A program made the translations under genes and the position numbers. Positions 22,582-31,443 of a stretch of DNA of 39,127 nucleotides are shown in pieces; positions within the stretch are counted from its first letter, which is position 1; each line of letters opens with the position of its first letter. The stretch comes from JBCBKU01 sp038521345. Its GTDB lineage: Bacteria > Pseudomonadota > Alphaproteobacteria > Rhodobacterales > Rhodobacteraceae. The notes beneath the pieces are model-generated. The model was given only the letters and a program-made list of their open reading frames with translations, searched no databases and was not told where the DNA came from. Location of the stretch: the NCBI GenBank assembly GCA_038521345.1, contig JBCBKU010000026.1, forward strand, positions 1-39,127, read 5' to 3'.

Positions 22582-25500
22582 ATGGAAACCCTGACATTCC
22601 GCAACCCGCGCATCGTGGCCCTCGCGCTTTTGGTGATCCTTTCTGCGGGGATCAGCGCATTCTTTGCGCTTGGCCGGCAGGAAGACCCGACGATCACCAA
22701 TCTGAACGCGGTCATCACGACCATCTATCCCGGCGCCACACCGGCGCGGGTCGAGGCACTGGTCACCAAGCCCATAGAAGACGAAATGCGCGCATTGCCC
22801 GAGGTGGCGGTCATCACGTCGACATCGTCAACGGGTGTGTCCATCGTCCGTCTCGAATTGGACGAAACCATCGACGCCGGTGTGATCGAACAGGTTTGGT
22901 CCGAGGCGCGCGACGCGGTCGAGGATGCGGCCACGGCGTTTCCGAGCGGGGTCCGTTCCCCGGATTTCAACGGGGACGGGATCGCGGCCTTCGGAGCCAT
23001 CGTTGCCCTGCGCCCCTCTGGTGACACGGTGCGCCCGGCGGTTCTCGGGCGCTATGCCGAGGACCTGTCCGAGCGTCTGAGAAACGTGGTCGGGACGGAA
23101 CAGGTTGAACAGTTCGGGCGACCGGACGAAGAAATACTCGTCACGTTGGACGGCGAACGAATTGCCGCCATGGGGCTTACCCCCCGGGCCGTTGCCGATG
23201 CAATCGCCGCTGCGGATGCCAAGGTTCAGTCCGGGCGGCTCTTCAATGCCGAGACCGACCTCGTCCTCGATGTGGCGGGGGATGTCGAGACGTTGGACCG
23301 ATTGCGTGAGATTGTGCTGGCCGAGGCTCCTGGCGCGCAAGTGACCCGTCTGGACGACGTTGCCGAGATTGCCCGGGCGGTGGTCACGCCAAGGGCCAGC
23401 TACGCGATTTCGGACGGCAAGGACGCTGTTCTTATCGGTGCCGAGGTCAGCGAAGGCCAACAGGTGGACATCTGGATGGGGCGGGTGCGGACGGCACTTG
23501 CGGCCTATGACGAGGCCTTGCCGGCCTCGCTGGAGATGGAGCTTTTCTTTGATCAGTCGGCCTATACGCGGGACCGACTGACCGAGGTCGGGATCAACAT
23601 GGCCATCGGCGTCGGGCTCGTCGTGGCGATCCTCTTTCTGACGCTCGGATGGCGGGCGGCCCTGATCGTGGCGGGGGTGCTGCCGCTGGTGTCCCTCGCG
23701 ACCATCGCGTCGATGAACATCATCGGTCTGCCGATCCATCAGATGTCGGTGACGGGTCTGATCGTGGCACTTGGGCTTCTGGTGGATGCCGCCATCGTCA
23801 TGACGGACGAGATCCGGCAACGACTGCTGAAGGGCATGGCTCGCGTGCAGGCGGTGGGTGAAGCGGTGCGCCGGTTGGCTGCGCCGCTTCTGGCATCGAC
23901 GGTGACGACGGCGCTCAGTTTCGTTCCGATGATCCTTTTGCCCGGACCTGCGGGTGACTTCGTCGGTGCGATTGCCATCGCCGTCGTCCTGATGCTGATC
24001 TGGTCGCTGGTGATCGCGCTCACGATCACGCCGGCGATCGCGGGCTGGTCCCTCGCAGCGTCACGGGGCGGCGGTCTGCCGTCGGGTCTTCCCGGACGGA
24101 TCTTCCGCGGCAGCCTCGGGTGGAGCGTGCGCAACCCTGTCCGGTCCATTGCATTGGCCCTGATCCTGCCTGTGATGGGCTTCCTGTCCTTCCCGACCCT
24201 GACGGCGCAGTTCTTTCCGGGGGTCGATCGCGACCAGTTCCATATCGAGGTGGAACTGGCCCGGGGCACGGGCATCGAGCACACAAGAGAGACGGCTTTG
24301 TCTATGGACGCGCTCCTGCGCACCACTGTGGGAATCGAAAATGTCGCCTGGACCGTGGGGGAAAGCGCTCCGGCCTTCTATTACAACATTGTCGGCAGCC
24401 GCGAAGGCGAGCCGTCGTTCGCACAGGCGTTGGTGACGACCTCGTCGCCCGATACGACTGCCGCGCTTCTGACCCCGTTGCAGACCCGGTTGAACACAAC
24501 CTTCCCGGAGGCGCGGATCCTTGTGCGCGGCCTTGTTCAGGGACCGCCTGTGGACGCCCCGGTGGAGTTGCGCCTCGTCGGACCCGACCTGGAGACCCTG
24601 CGCGCAAAGGGCGACGAGGCGCGGGGGATCCTGCTTGGGCTCGATCCTGTCACCATCGTCCGCACGGACCTTGAGGGCGGCGCGCCCAAGATCGACGTGA
24701 CCGTGGACGAAGACGCTGCCCGGTTGCTTGGCCTCGATCTGGGACAGGTGGCAGCACAATTGCGAGCTGCGACCGACGGCGCGACGGGTGGGGCACTTGT
24801 CGAGGCGACCGAGCAATTGCCTGTGCGCGTGCGATTCGGCGACGTTGCGCGCGGCGATATGGCAGCCCTGAGGGCCACGCCGATCCTGCCGCCGGACGCA
24901 TCGGCACAGGCCGCTGCGGGGACGTTTCCGGTTCTGCCACTGGCCGCCATCGCCGATCTTCAGGTCGTTCCCTCGGAAAGCCCGATTGTTCGGCGGGACG
25001 GAGAACGCGTGAACACGGTGCAGGCTTTCCTTCGTCCCGAAGTGCTGCCTGAAGAGGCGCTGGCGCTGGCCCGCGCCGCGCTCGAGGCAGCGAATTTTGA
25101 GTTGCCGACGGGCTACCGGCTCGAGATCGGCGGGGATGCCGATGCGCGCTCTGACACAGTCACAAATCTTCTTGCGTCCCTTGGCCTGATCGTGACGCTG
25201 TCGATCGCAGCCATCGTGCTGACCTTCAATTCGGTGCGCCTGTCTGCCGTGACATTCCTTGTCGCCATCCTTTCGGCGGGTCTCAGTTTCCTCTCGCTTG
25301 CGGTCATGAACTACCCGTTCGGGATCACGGCGATCATCGGCGTCATCGGATCGATCGGTGTTTCGATCAACGCGGCCATCATCATTCTGACCGGGCTGCA
25401 GGCCCGTCCCGATGCGGTGCACGGCGATACCGAGGCGATGGCGGATGTGGTGATGGGGTCGTCCCGCCATATCCTCTCGACGACGCTGACCACGTTCGGA

Positions 25501-25719
25501 GGCTTCCTGCCGCTGATCGTGGGTGGCGGAGGGTTCTGGCCGCCCTTCGCGATGGCGATCGCAGGCGGGGTCCTCTTGTCGACGGTGGTGAGTTTCTATT
25601 TCACCCCGGCCATGTTCGCACTGATCCGCCGCCGCGGACCTGTGGCCGAGACCGAAGACGCCCGCTTTGAAGACGCGGATCCGGTTCCCGCCGGCGCGCT
25701 TCACCTCGCGGCAGAGTGA
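22582..25719 (+). CDS. RND efflux pump inner membrane transporter (AcrB/HAE1-like)
   Basis: A 1045-residue proton-driven exporter with the family layout: a helix near the N-terminus, a large periplasmic domain, helices 2-6 (about 330-560), a second periplasmic domain, and helices 8-12 at the C-terminal end. The helix-4 region GLLVDAAIVMTDEIRQRL keeps the proton-relay aspartate. Substrates cannot be read from sequence; HAE1 members export hydrophobic and amphiphilic drugs. It is co-transcribed with the adaptor under the divergent TetR repressor. Confidence 0.95.
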   Translation: METLTFRNPRIVALALLVILSAGISAFFALGRQEDPTITNLNAVITTIYPGATPARVEALVTKPIEDEMRALPEVAVITSTSSTGVSIVRLELDETIDAGVIEQVWSEARDAVEDAATAFPSGVRSPDFNGDGIAAFGAIVALRPSGDTVRPAVLGRYAEDLSERLRNVVGTEQVEQFGRPDEEILVTLDGERIAAMGLTPRAVADAIAAADAKVQSGRLFNAETDLVLDVAGDVETLDRLREIVLAEAPGAQVTRLDDVAEIARAVVTPRASYAISDGKDAVLIGAEVSEGQQVDIWMGRVRTALAAYDEALPASLEMELFFDQSAYTRDRLTEVGINMAIGVGLVVAILFLTLGWRAALIVAGVLPLVSLATIASMNIIGLPIHQMSVTGLIVALGLLVDAAIVMTDEIRQRLLKGMARVQAVGEAVRRLAAPLLASTVTTALSFVPMILLPGPAGDFVGAIAIAVVLMLIWSLVIALTITPAIAGWSLAASRGGGLPSGLPGRIFRGSLGWSVRNPVRSIALALILPVMGFLSFPTLTAQFFPGVDRDQFHIEVELARGTGIEHTRETALSMDALLRTTVGIENVAWTVGESAPAFYYNIVGSREGEPSFAQALVTTSSPDTTAALLTPLQTRLNTTFPEARILVRGLVQGPPVDAPVELRLVGPDLETLRAKGDEARGILLGLDPVTIVRTDLEGGAPKIDVTVDEDAARLLGLDLGQVAAQLRAATDGATGGALVEATEQLPVRVRFGDVARGDMAALRATPILPPDASAQAAAGTFPVLPLAAIADLQVVPSESPIVRRDGERVNTVQAFLRPEVLPEEALALARAALEAANFELPTGYRLEIGGDADARSDTVTNLLASLGLIVTLSIAAIVLTFNSVRLSAVTFLVAILSAGLSFLSLAVMNYPFGITAIIGVIGSIGVSINAAIIILTGLQARPDAVHGDTEAMADVVMGSSRHILSTTLTTFGGFLPLIVGGGGFWPPFAMAIAGGVLLSTVVSFYFTPAMFALIRRRGPVAETEDARFEDADPVPAGALHLAAE

Positions 25720-25868
25720 CGCTGCGGACAGCCTGCGGTCCAGAAACGAGGAGAAACCACTGGTGATCCGGACCGTCCCGGCGCGAAGGTGATGCGCCGT
25801 CATGAAGCTGTGGCTTGCCCCAACGCGCGCTTCGCGTTCAATTCAGGGCAAAGCACGGGACGGGTCGG

Positions 25869-27488
25869 ATGAATTTCATCAAACGCTATCAAAGGTATTT
25901 TTTCTTCGCGGGTATCGTCGCGCTTGCCCTGATCTCATTGCTGGCCACGTTCTGGTCCGGTTGGGCTTGGATCTTTGCGGCGCTCTTCGGTTTGCTTTCC
26001 GTCCTTGGGCTGCATGACCTCTCGCAATCCAAGCACGCCATTCTTCGGAACTACCCGGTTCTCGGCCATATGCGTTTTATCTTCGAGGGGATCCGACCCG
26101 AGATCCGGCAGTATTTCCTCGAGGATGAACAGGACGAAGAGCCGTTTTCGCGCGAACAGAGAAGCCTTGTCTACCAGCGCGCGAAAGGCGCCGAAGACAA
26201 GCGGCCCTTCGGTACGCAAGAGCGTGTTTACGATGCGGGGTATGCGTGGCTGACCCATTCCATCCAGCCGACCGATCTCGAGGCGCAGAACTTCCGGATT
26301 GCGATCGGCGGCCCGGATTGCGGCAAGCCTTACGATGCCTCGCTCTACAACATTTCCGCCATGAGTTTCGGGTCCCTCTCGGCGAACGCCATCCTCGCGT
26401 TGAACAAGGGTGCGAAGATGGGCGGGTTCGCCCACGATACCGGCGAGGGCGGTGTCAGCCGGTACCACAAAGAGGGCGGGGGCGATCTGATCTACGAGGT
26501 GGGCTCGGGCTATTTTGGATGCCGGACGCCCGATGGTGCCTTCGACGCGGAAAAGTTTGCCAAGACCGCCGGTCTCGATCAGGTGAAAATGATCGAGGTG
26601 AAGTTGTCTCAGGGTGCCAAGCCCGGGCACGGGGGCATGCTGCCCGCGGCCAAGATCACCCCCGAGATCGCCGAGGCGCGGGATATCCCGATGGGGGTCG
26701 ACTGCGTGTCGCCCGCCGCGCACTCGGCCTTCTCCACGCCAATCGAGATGATGGAGTTCCTCGGCGTCCTGCGGGAGCGCTCAGGGGGCAAACCCGTGGG
26801 CTTTAAACTGTGCATCGGCCATCGCCGCGAGTTCATGTGTCTGGTCAAGGCCATGCTTGAAACCGGCATCAGCCCCGATTTCATCGTCGTTGATGGCAAG
26901 GAAGGCGGGACGGGCGCGGCGCCTCTGGAGTTTGCCAACCACGTGGGCATGCCGCTGACCGAAGGCCTAACCACCGTTCACAACACGCTTCGCGGGGCCG
27001 GTATCCGCGACCGCATCAAGATCGGCGCAGCAGGCAAGCTGGTTTCGGCCTTCGATATCGCCCGGGCTCTGGCACTTGGGGCCGATTGGGCCAACTCGGC
27101 CCGCGGGTTCATGTTCGCGGTGGGATGCATTCAGGCGCAGGCCTGCCACACCAATGCCTGTCCGGTCGGGGTGGCGACCCAGGATGCATTGCGCCAACGG
27201 GCCATCGATGTCCCGGACAAGGCGGCGCGGGTCGCGCGGTTCCACGGCAACACGATGAAAGCCCTGGCCGAGATGGCGGGCGCCGCTGGTTTGTCGTCGC
27301 CGTGCGATTTCCTGCCCTACCACTTCATGCAACGCAAAGCCTCGGGCGACATGATGACGGGCGACGAGGCCTTCCCATATCTGCCCGAGGGCTTTCTTCT
27401 GCGTGGCGAGGACCTTGGCGAAGGGTATCTTGACCGCTGGAACCGCGCCCGCCCCGACAGTTTCGGGATCCTGCCGCATACGGTCTGA
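25869..27488 (+). CDS. Membrane-anchored FMN-binding glutamate-synthase-like protein
   Basis: A 539-residue protein starting at the ATG at 25869 (MNFIKRYQRYFFFAG); a longer frame start at 25815 would add an unlikely leader. Two hydrophobic helices lie at about 12-55, then the FMN/synthase domain of the glutamate synthase large subunit: FGSLSANAILALNKGA, the GEGGVSRYH segment, PGHGGMLPAAKI, VVDGKEGGTGAAP and a cysteine-containing CHTNACPVGVAT loop that normally holds the 3Fe-4S cluster. The glutaminase domain is absent. It probably is an oxidoreductase at the membrane; the substrate is unknown. Confidence 0.88.
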   Translation: MNFIKRYQRYFFFAGIVALALISLLATFWSGWAWIFAALFGLLSVLGLHDLSQSKHAILRNYPVLGHMRFIFEGIRPEIRQYFLEDEQDEEPFSREQRSLVYQRAKGAEDKRPFGTQERVYDAGYAWLTHSIQPTDLEAQNFRIAIGGPDCGKPYDASLYNISAMSFGSLSANAILALNKGAKMGGFAHDTGEGGVSRYHKEGGGDLIYEVGSGYFGCRTPDGAFDAEKFAKTAGLDQVKMIEVKLSQGAKPGHGGMLPAAKITPEIAEARDIPMGVDCVSPAAHSAFSTPIEMMEFLGVLRERSGGKPVGFKLCIGHRREFMCLVKAMLETGISPDFIVVDGKEGGTGAAPLEFANHVGMPLTEGLTTVHNTLRGAGIRDRIKIGAAGKLVSAFDIARALALGADWANSARGFMFAVGCIQAQACHTNACPVGVATQDALRQRAIDVPDKAARVARFHGNTMKALAEMAGAAGLSSPCDFLPYHFMQRKASGDMMTGDEAFPYLPEGFLLRGEDLGEGYLDRWNRARPDSFGILPHTV

Positions 27489-27514
27489 TCCAAGCAGTGT
27501 AGAGGCATTCTTTA

Positions 27515-27553
27515 CCTGTCACTGCGACGGTGTCGCGAACGGCGAGTGACAGG
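27515..27553 (+). promoter_or_regulatory. Inverted repeat just before cheB
   Basis: CCTGTCACT (27515-27523) and AGTGACAGG (27545-27553) are exact 9-base arms, and a smaller CGAC-GGT-GTCG hairpin lies inside. The second arm overlaps the AGGG part of the cheB ribosome binding site, nine bases before the ATG. It may be an operator or an RNA fold that limits cheB translation. Confidence 0.5.
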
Positions 27554-27561
27554 GTAGGCCA

Positions 27562-28632
27562 ATGGCGGTTGGAGCGGAAGCATCGGGACATCCCCCGCGT
27601 CGGGTCGTGGTCGTGGATGACAACCGGACGATCCGGGCGCTTTTGCGCGCGTTGATCGGTGCCGATCCCCGCCTTGACTGTGTTGGTGAAGCCGCAGATC
27701 CCTACGAGGCGCGCGAAGTGATCAAGGCCACCAATCCCGATGTCCTGACACTCGACGTTGAAATGCCCAAGATGAACGGGCTGAAGTTCCTCGAAAACTT
27801 GATGCGTCTCCGGCCGATGCCGGTGGTTATGGTGTCTTCGCGCACGACAGACAATTCCGCAGCGGCCATCGAGGCGATGGCGCTTGGGGCGATCGATTGC
27901 GTCAGTGTGATGCATCTGCAGGGCAGTCCCGAAAAACAGGCGGCGCTGGTCGAAACACTCGTCACCGCGGCGAACGCTACGGTGCAGACGGCGCGGGCTG
28001 TTTGGGCGGAGCCGGCGCGGGCAATGCCGGTTACGGGCTACGACTGGGACGGACGGATCGTTGCTATAGGCAGCTCGACGGGCGGTGTCGAAGCGATCGA
28101 AACCGTTCTCCGGTCCTTTCCGGCCGACGGACCGCCGGTGCTGATCGCGCAGCACATGCCGCCGAAATTCATCCAAAGCCTTGTGGAACGCCTCGATGCC
28201 CGATTGGCGCCGGACATTCGCGTGGTGGATGCGCGGGAGAAGCTGCAACGCGGCACGGTCTATTTCGGCCCCGGCGGGGAGTATCATATTGGTCTCTCGC
28301 CCCGGGATCCGGAGACGGTCTGCCGCGTGCCGGCCGACGGCACCGAGTCCTATGTGCCCGAAGTGAACATTCTCTTCCGCTCGGCCCTGCCGCATGCGAG
28401 GCGCATCCTTGGCGTCGTGCTTTCGGGGATGGGGCGTGACGGGGCCGATGGATTGCTCGCCTTGCGAACGGCCGGTGCCCGGACCATCGTGCAGGATGGC
28501 GCGACGGCCGTGATTGACGGGATGCCCAAGTCCGCACGGGATCTCGGCGCAGCAGAAACGGTTCTGCCTCTGGGCAAGATCGGCGATGCGGCCCTTGCCC
28601 GTTGCTCGGTGGGTGGTGGCGTGCGCGCATGA
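27562..28632 (+). CDS. cheB: Chemotaxis protein-glutamate methylesterase
   Basis: A 356-residue protein: an N-terminal receiver domain (about 13-125) and a C-terminal methylesterase/deamidase. The receiver has VVVVDD and the phosphate-accepting aspartate in LTLDVEMPKMNG. The usual lysine of the K-P motif after strand 5 is missing: the region reads GAIDCVSVMHLQG. The catalytic domain keeps GSSTGG, the histidine in IAQHMPPKF and an aspartate in GMGRDGADG. It removes methyl groups from chemoreceptors in adaptation. Its stop overlaps the cheD start by four bases. Confidence 0.93.
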   Translation: MAVGAEASGHPPRRVVVVDDNRTIRALLRALIGADPRLDCVGEAADPYEAREVIKATNPDVLTLDVEMPKMNGLKFLENLMRLRPMPVVMVSSRTTDNSAAAIEAMALGAIDCVSVMHLQGSPEKQAALVETLVTAANATVQTARAVWAEPARAMPVTGYDWDGRIVAIGSSTGGVEAIETVLRSFPADGPPVLIAQHMPPKFIQSLVERLDARLAPDIRVVDAREKLQRGTVYFGPGGEYHIGLSPRDPETVCRVPADGTESYVPEVNILFRSALPHARRILGVVLSGMGRDGADGLLALRTAGARTIVQDGATAVIDGMPKSARDLGAAETVLPLGKIGDAALARCSVGGGVRA

Positions 28633-29147
28633 GCCAAGAGTCTGACATAAGAACCGTTTTCGTGGTCCAAGGTGAACAGGCGTTTGGCACCGGTCATGGT
28701 CTGGTCCTGTCCACGATCCTTGGGTCATGCGTTGCGACTTGCATCTGGGATGCTGAGGCGGAAACCGGGGGCATGAACCATATTCTGCTCGCCGATCAGC
28801 ATGCCACCGCCGGACCCGATGCCTACGGCGCTTTTGAAATGGAGCGGCTTATCAACGCAATTTTACGCGCAGGCGGGCGCAAGTCCCATCTGAGGGCGAA
28901 GGTCTTTGGCGGTGCCTCCATGATCAGCGGCTTGTCCGACATCGGCGCTCGAAACGTCACGTTTGTGGACGAGTTTCTCGAGGCCGAGCGAATTCCGGTG
29001 ATGGCCCGCTCGACCGGCGGGCATCAGGCACGCCAAGTCCGGTTCTGGCCCGGAAGCGGACGGGCACGCCAGCGATTGGCGCCGCAATCGGATGTACGGG
29101 AGATGCAAGTCGGCGCGCGCCCGGCCAACGAAGTCGAACTGTTCTGA
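28629..29147 (+). CDS. cheD: Chemoreceptor glutamine deamidase
   Basis: A 172-residue CheD. The signature cysteine/histidine region is visible: LSTILGSCVATCIWD, GGMNHILLADQ, and the FGGASMI stretch. It deamidates glutamines in receptors. The start at 28629 shares four bases with the cheB stop (ATGA), so the two genes are translationally coupled; a start at 28602 inside cheB is less likely. It converges on the CheT-like gene. Confidence 0.9.
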   Translation: MSQESDIRTVFVVQGEQAFGTGHGLVLSTILGSCVATCIWDAEAETGGMNHILLADQHATAGPDAYGAFEMERLINAILRAGGRKSHLRAKVFGGASMISGLSDIGARNVTFVDEFLEAERIPVMARSTGGHQARQVRFWPGSGRARQRLAPQSDVREMQVGARPANEVELF

Positions 29148-29308
29148 ATGCAATTGCCCGACCCGCACGTCCGGGCTCGAAAGGGTGCCTCTTCCTTGTG
29201 GATCGTCTTGACCGGGACAACCGATTGCGTGTTGGGTTTGTGGCAACCCCGGGACGCGTAGATCTTCGCCTATGGCGCCGCCGCTCTTGCCGCTTGTCGG
29301 GCCCTGGA

Positions 29309-29689
29309 TCACTCGAACAGGGTCAGATCCGACGGGTCGGGTGGCGCCAATCGGTCCTCGCCCTTGAAGAAGAGGCGCGCGCGGAGATCGCCGAGGGGGA
29401 TCAGGCGCGCCAGCGCGTCCTTCGGTAAATGTCGAGGTTCGGGATCACCGTTTGCCATGTGAACGAGGAGCGTGTTGAGCGCTTCGAGTGTCTGCGTGAT
29501 CCGGTCGATGTCCTGCTGCGCCACAATGGCCCGTGCATCCAGAGCCGTGGTCCGGCCTGACGATTCGATCCGCCGGATGTCGGCTGCGAGGCGCCGGCAT
29601 TCATCAGCGATGCGATGGGTCAGATCGGTGTAATCCGTCCCAGCGGTCGCCGCCGATGCCGCAAGGTCATTGTTGGGCGGGGGCTTCAC
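29309..29689 (-). CDS. CheT/CheZ-like small chemotaxis protein
   Basis: A 126-residue, mostly helical protein, last in the minus-strand chemotaxis operon; it overlaps the upstream cheY by four bases. One long helix contains ARAIVAQQDIDRITQTLEAL, in which D62-R-I-T-Q66 fits the DxxxQ phosphatase motif of CheZ, and the AQ just before it also resembles CheZ. The C-terminus ends in DPSDLTLFE, somewhat like the CheY-binding tail of CheZ. From memory, CheT of Sinorhizobium meliloti holds the corresponding operon position and has been described as a distant CheZ relative. I infer a CheY-P phosphatase or a regulator of one; homology needs testing. Confidence 0.6.
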   Translation of the reverse strand: MKPPPNNDLAASAATAGTDYTDLTHRIADECRRLAADIRRIESSGRTTALDARAIVAQQDIDRITQTLEALNTLLVHMANGDPEPRHLPKDALARLIPLGDLRARLFFKGEDRLAPPDPSDLTLFE

Positions 29690-30072
29690 AATGGTCCCAC
29701 GATGGCTTCGATCGCGCCTTTGAGCTGCGCGGGTTCGAAAGGCTTGGTGATCATGTTGTTCATTCCGAGCTGCCGGCCCCGATTGACGATGTCTGCGTCG
29801 GCGCGCCCGGTGATCAGAAGAAAGCCGACCTTGGCTGTGGCGGGCGACCCGCGAAGCGACTGCAAAAGCCCAAGCCCGTCCATCCCCGGCATATTGTAGT
29901 CGGAAAGGACGAGGTGGACGGGTGAGCTGGACAAGGCTTGCAAGGCGGACGGGCCATCTGCCGCGGCATTGATGTTCCGGATGCCGAAACTCTCAAGCGC
30001 CTGAACAATGAGGCCGCGGCTCGTCGACATATCGTCGACAACCATAATCCGTAATTGATCTCTGAGGGCCAT
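29686..30072 (-). CDS. cheY: Single-domain response regulator CheY
   Basis: A 128-residue receiver domain: acidic pocket D13-D14 (VVDD), phosphoacceptor D58 (LSDYNMPGMDG), T88 (LLITG) and K110 (ITKPF). It receives phosphate from CheA. The start at 30072 follows the family's N-terminus (MALRDQLRIMVVDD); the longer frame to 30279 runs inside cheR. It is the second cheY in the operon, overlapped by the CheT-like gene. Confidence 0.9.
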   Translation of the reverse strand: MALRDQLRIMVVDDMSTSRGLIVQALESFGIRNINAAADGPSALQALSSSPVHLVLSDYNMPGMDGLGLLQSLRGSPATAKVGFLLITGRADADIVNRGRQLGMNNMITKPFEPAQLKGAIEAIVGPL

Positions 30073-30092
30073 GGACGCTCCGGTTTTGTGGG

Positions 30093-30959
30093 TCAGGCGG
30101 GGGACGTGAACTTGCGGTACGTGGTGACGCCAGCGGGCGTGAGCGGTAGGTCGAGATCGGGCGGAACGCGCTCTGAATGACCGACGAACAGGTGCCCGCC
30201 GTCGGAAAGGAGCGCTTCGAATCTGCGCCAAAGCTGCCCCTGTGTGGCTGCCGAAAAATAGATAACCACGTTTCGGCAAAAGATGACGTCGAACGGGCCG
30301 GAAACAGGCCAGCGCTCGATCAGGTTCAGGCGGCGGAAGGTCACCAAGGCGCGCGGCATCCGTCCGACAGAAAACTCACCCTTCGACGGCGTTCGTTCAA
30401 AGTGGGTGCGTACGAGATGATCTGGCATCTCCGCCACTTGCTCTTCCGGATAGACGCCAGCTTTGGCCGCAGCAAGAATAGGCGGATCGATATCAGTGGC
30501 CAGGATCCGGATATTGTGGGTTTCCGCCCGTGCGCCGGCCTCAAGTAAGGCAATCGCAAGTGAATAGGGCTCCTGGCCCGAAGAGCATCCTGCCGACCAG
30601 ATGCGTACGCGGGTTCCCGTAGCCGCGGCGGCCACGAGAGGGGGCAGCACCGTCTCTGCAAGCAAATCGAAATGGTGGCGCTCACGGAAAAAGCTGGTGA
30701 CATTCGTGGTGAGCGCCGAGATCATTGCCTCGCGTTCATCTTCAGCAGCTGAGGTTTCGACGAGGTCGGCATAAGAGTCGAAGTCGGTAAGCCCCAGCAC
30801 CGACAGTCGTTTGCCGAGGCGCAGTGCGACCAGGCTGGATTTGTGGGCTGGAATTGAAAGGCCAGCGCGCGCCTCGGCCACCTTGCAGAGGCGTTCGAAC
30901 GCCGCCTGACTTAGTTGCGGGGCTCCACGCGGTGCCGTTTCGAGGGCCGAAACGCTCAT
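30093..30959 (-). CDS. cheR: Chemotaxis protein methyltransferase
   Basis: A 288-residue CheR that methylates receptor glutamates with S-adenosylmethionine. Family motifs include the N-terminal helical domain (LCKVAEARAGLSIPAHK), VTSFFRERHHFDLL, the SAM loop IWSAGCSSGQEPYSLAI, ILATDID, and FDVIFCRNVVIYF. Its start overlaps the cheW stop by four bases. Confidence 0.95.
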   Translation of the reverse strand: MSVSALETAPRGAPQLSQAAFERLCKVAEARAGLSIPAHKSSLVALRLGKRLSVLGLTDFDSYADLVETSAAEDEREAMISALTTNVTSFFRERHHFDLLAETVLPPLVAAAATGTRVRIWSAGCSSGQEPYSLAIALLEAGARAETHNIRILATDIDPPILAAAKAGVYPEEQVAEMPDHLVRTHFERTPSKGEFSVGRMPRALVTFRRLNLIERWPVSGPFDVIFCRNVVIYFSAATQGQLWRRFEALLSDGGHLFVGHSERVPPDLDLPLTPAGVTTYRKFTSPA

Positions 30960-31432
30960 GCGGCGGTCTCGACCATGGCAGGCAGTACCGCGGGCAGATC
31001 GAGAACCCGGATCATGCGGCCATCGATGATGGTCAGATCGCGTACAAAGCTTGCGGCGGCGTCGCTTCCCATGTCGGGCGGCGATTGAAGGTCACTGCGC
31101 GCGAGCGTCAGAATGTCCGAGACGGCGTCGACGCGAAGGCCAAGACTGCGCCCATCGATGTCCACAACGATGATCACGTTGCGATCGGTCGGTTCGCCTG
31201 ACGCGAGCCCTAGCCGCACTGCGAGATCGACGACCGGAAGAACCGATCCGCGCAGATTGATGACGCCGCGCACGTAGCCCGGCGAATGCGGGAGCGCGGT
31301 TGTGCGGGTCCATCCGCGGATCTCGCGGACCGACATGATGTCGACGGAATACTCGCTTTCCCCAAGCCGAAACGAAAGCAGTTCGACGGAACCAGTCGGT
31401 TCGGACGCGGTCGAAACGGGGTTCGTGTCCAT
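30956..31432 (-). CDS. cheW: Chemotaxis coupling protein CheW
   Basis: A 158-residue CheW linking receptors to CheA. Core features: LLSFRLGESEYSVDIMSVRE, a TALPHSPGYVRGVINLRG segment, and VLPVVDLAVRLGL. I place the start at the ATG at 31432, six bases after AAGGAA; an in-frame GTG at 31447 lacks a ribosome binding site. It lies 11 bases after cheA. Confidence 0.95.
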   Translation of the reverse strand: MDTNPVSTASEPTGSVELLSFRLGESEYSVDIMSVREIRGWTRTTALPHSPGYVRGVINLRGSVLPVVDLAVRLGLASGEPTDRNVIIVVDIDGRSLGLRVDAVSDILTLARSDLQSPPDMGSDAAASFVRDLTIIDGRMIRVLDLPAVLPAMVETAA

Positions 31433-31443
31433 GGCGAATTCCT

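Noticed and set aside
24061..25803. Long minus-strand open frame (580 codons) opposite the RND transporter
   Set aside because: The plus strand encodes a full RND transporter with clear motifs; the antisense translation has no membrane pattern or domain and a shadow-like His/Arg/Gln-rich composition.
27325..28728. Minus-strand frame (467 codons) opposite cheB
   Set aside because: Mirror of cheB and the end of the glutamate-synthase-like gene; no domain and no upstream signals.
29148..29261. A 37-codon frame starting directly after the cheD stop
   Set aside because: It has an ATG but no ribosome binding site of its own, no recognisable family and ends at a TAG before the convergent gene; support is too weak to list it as a gene.
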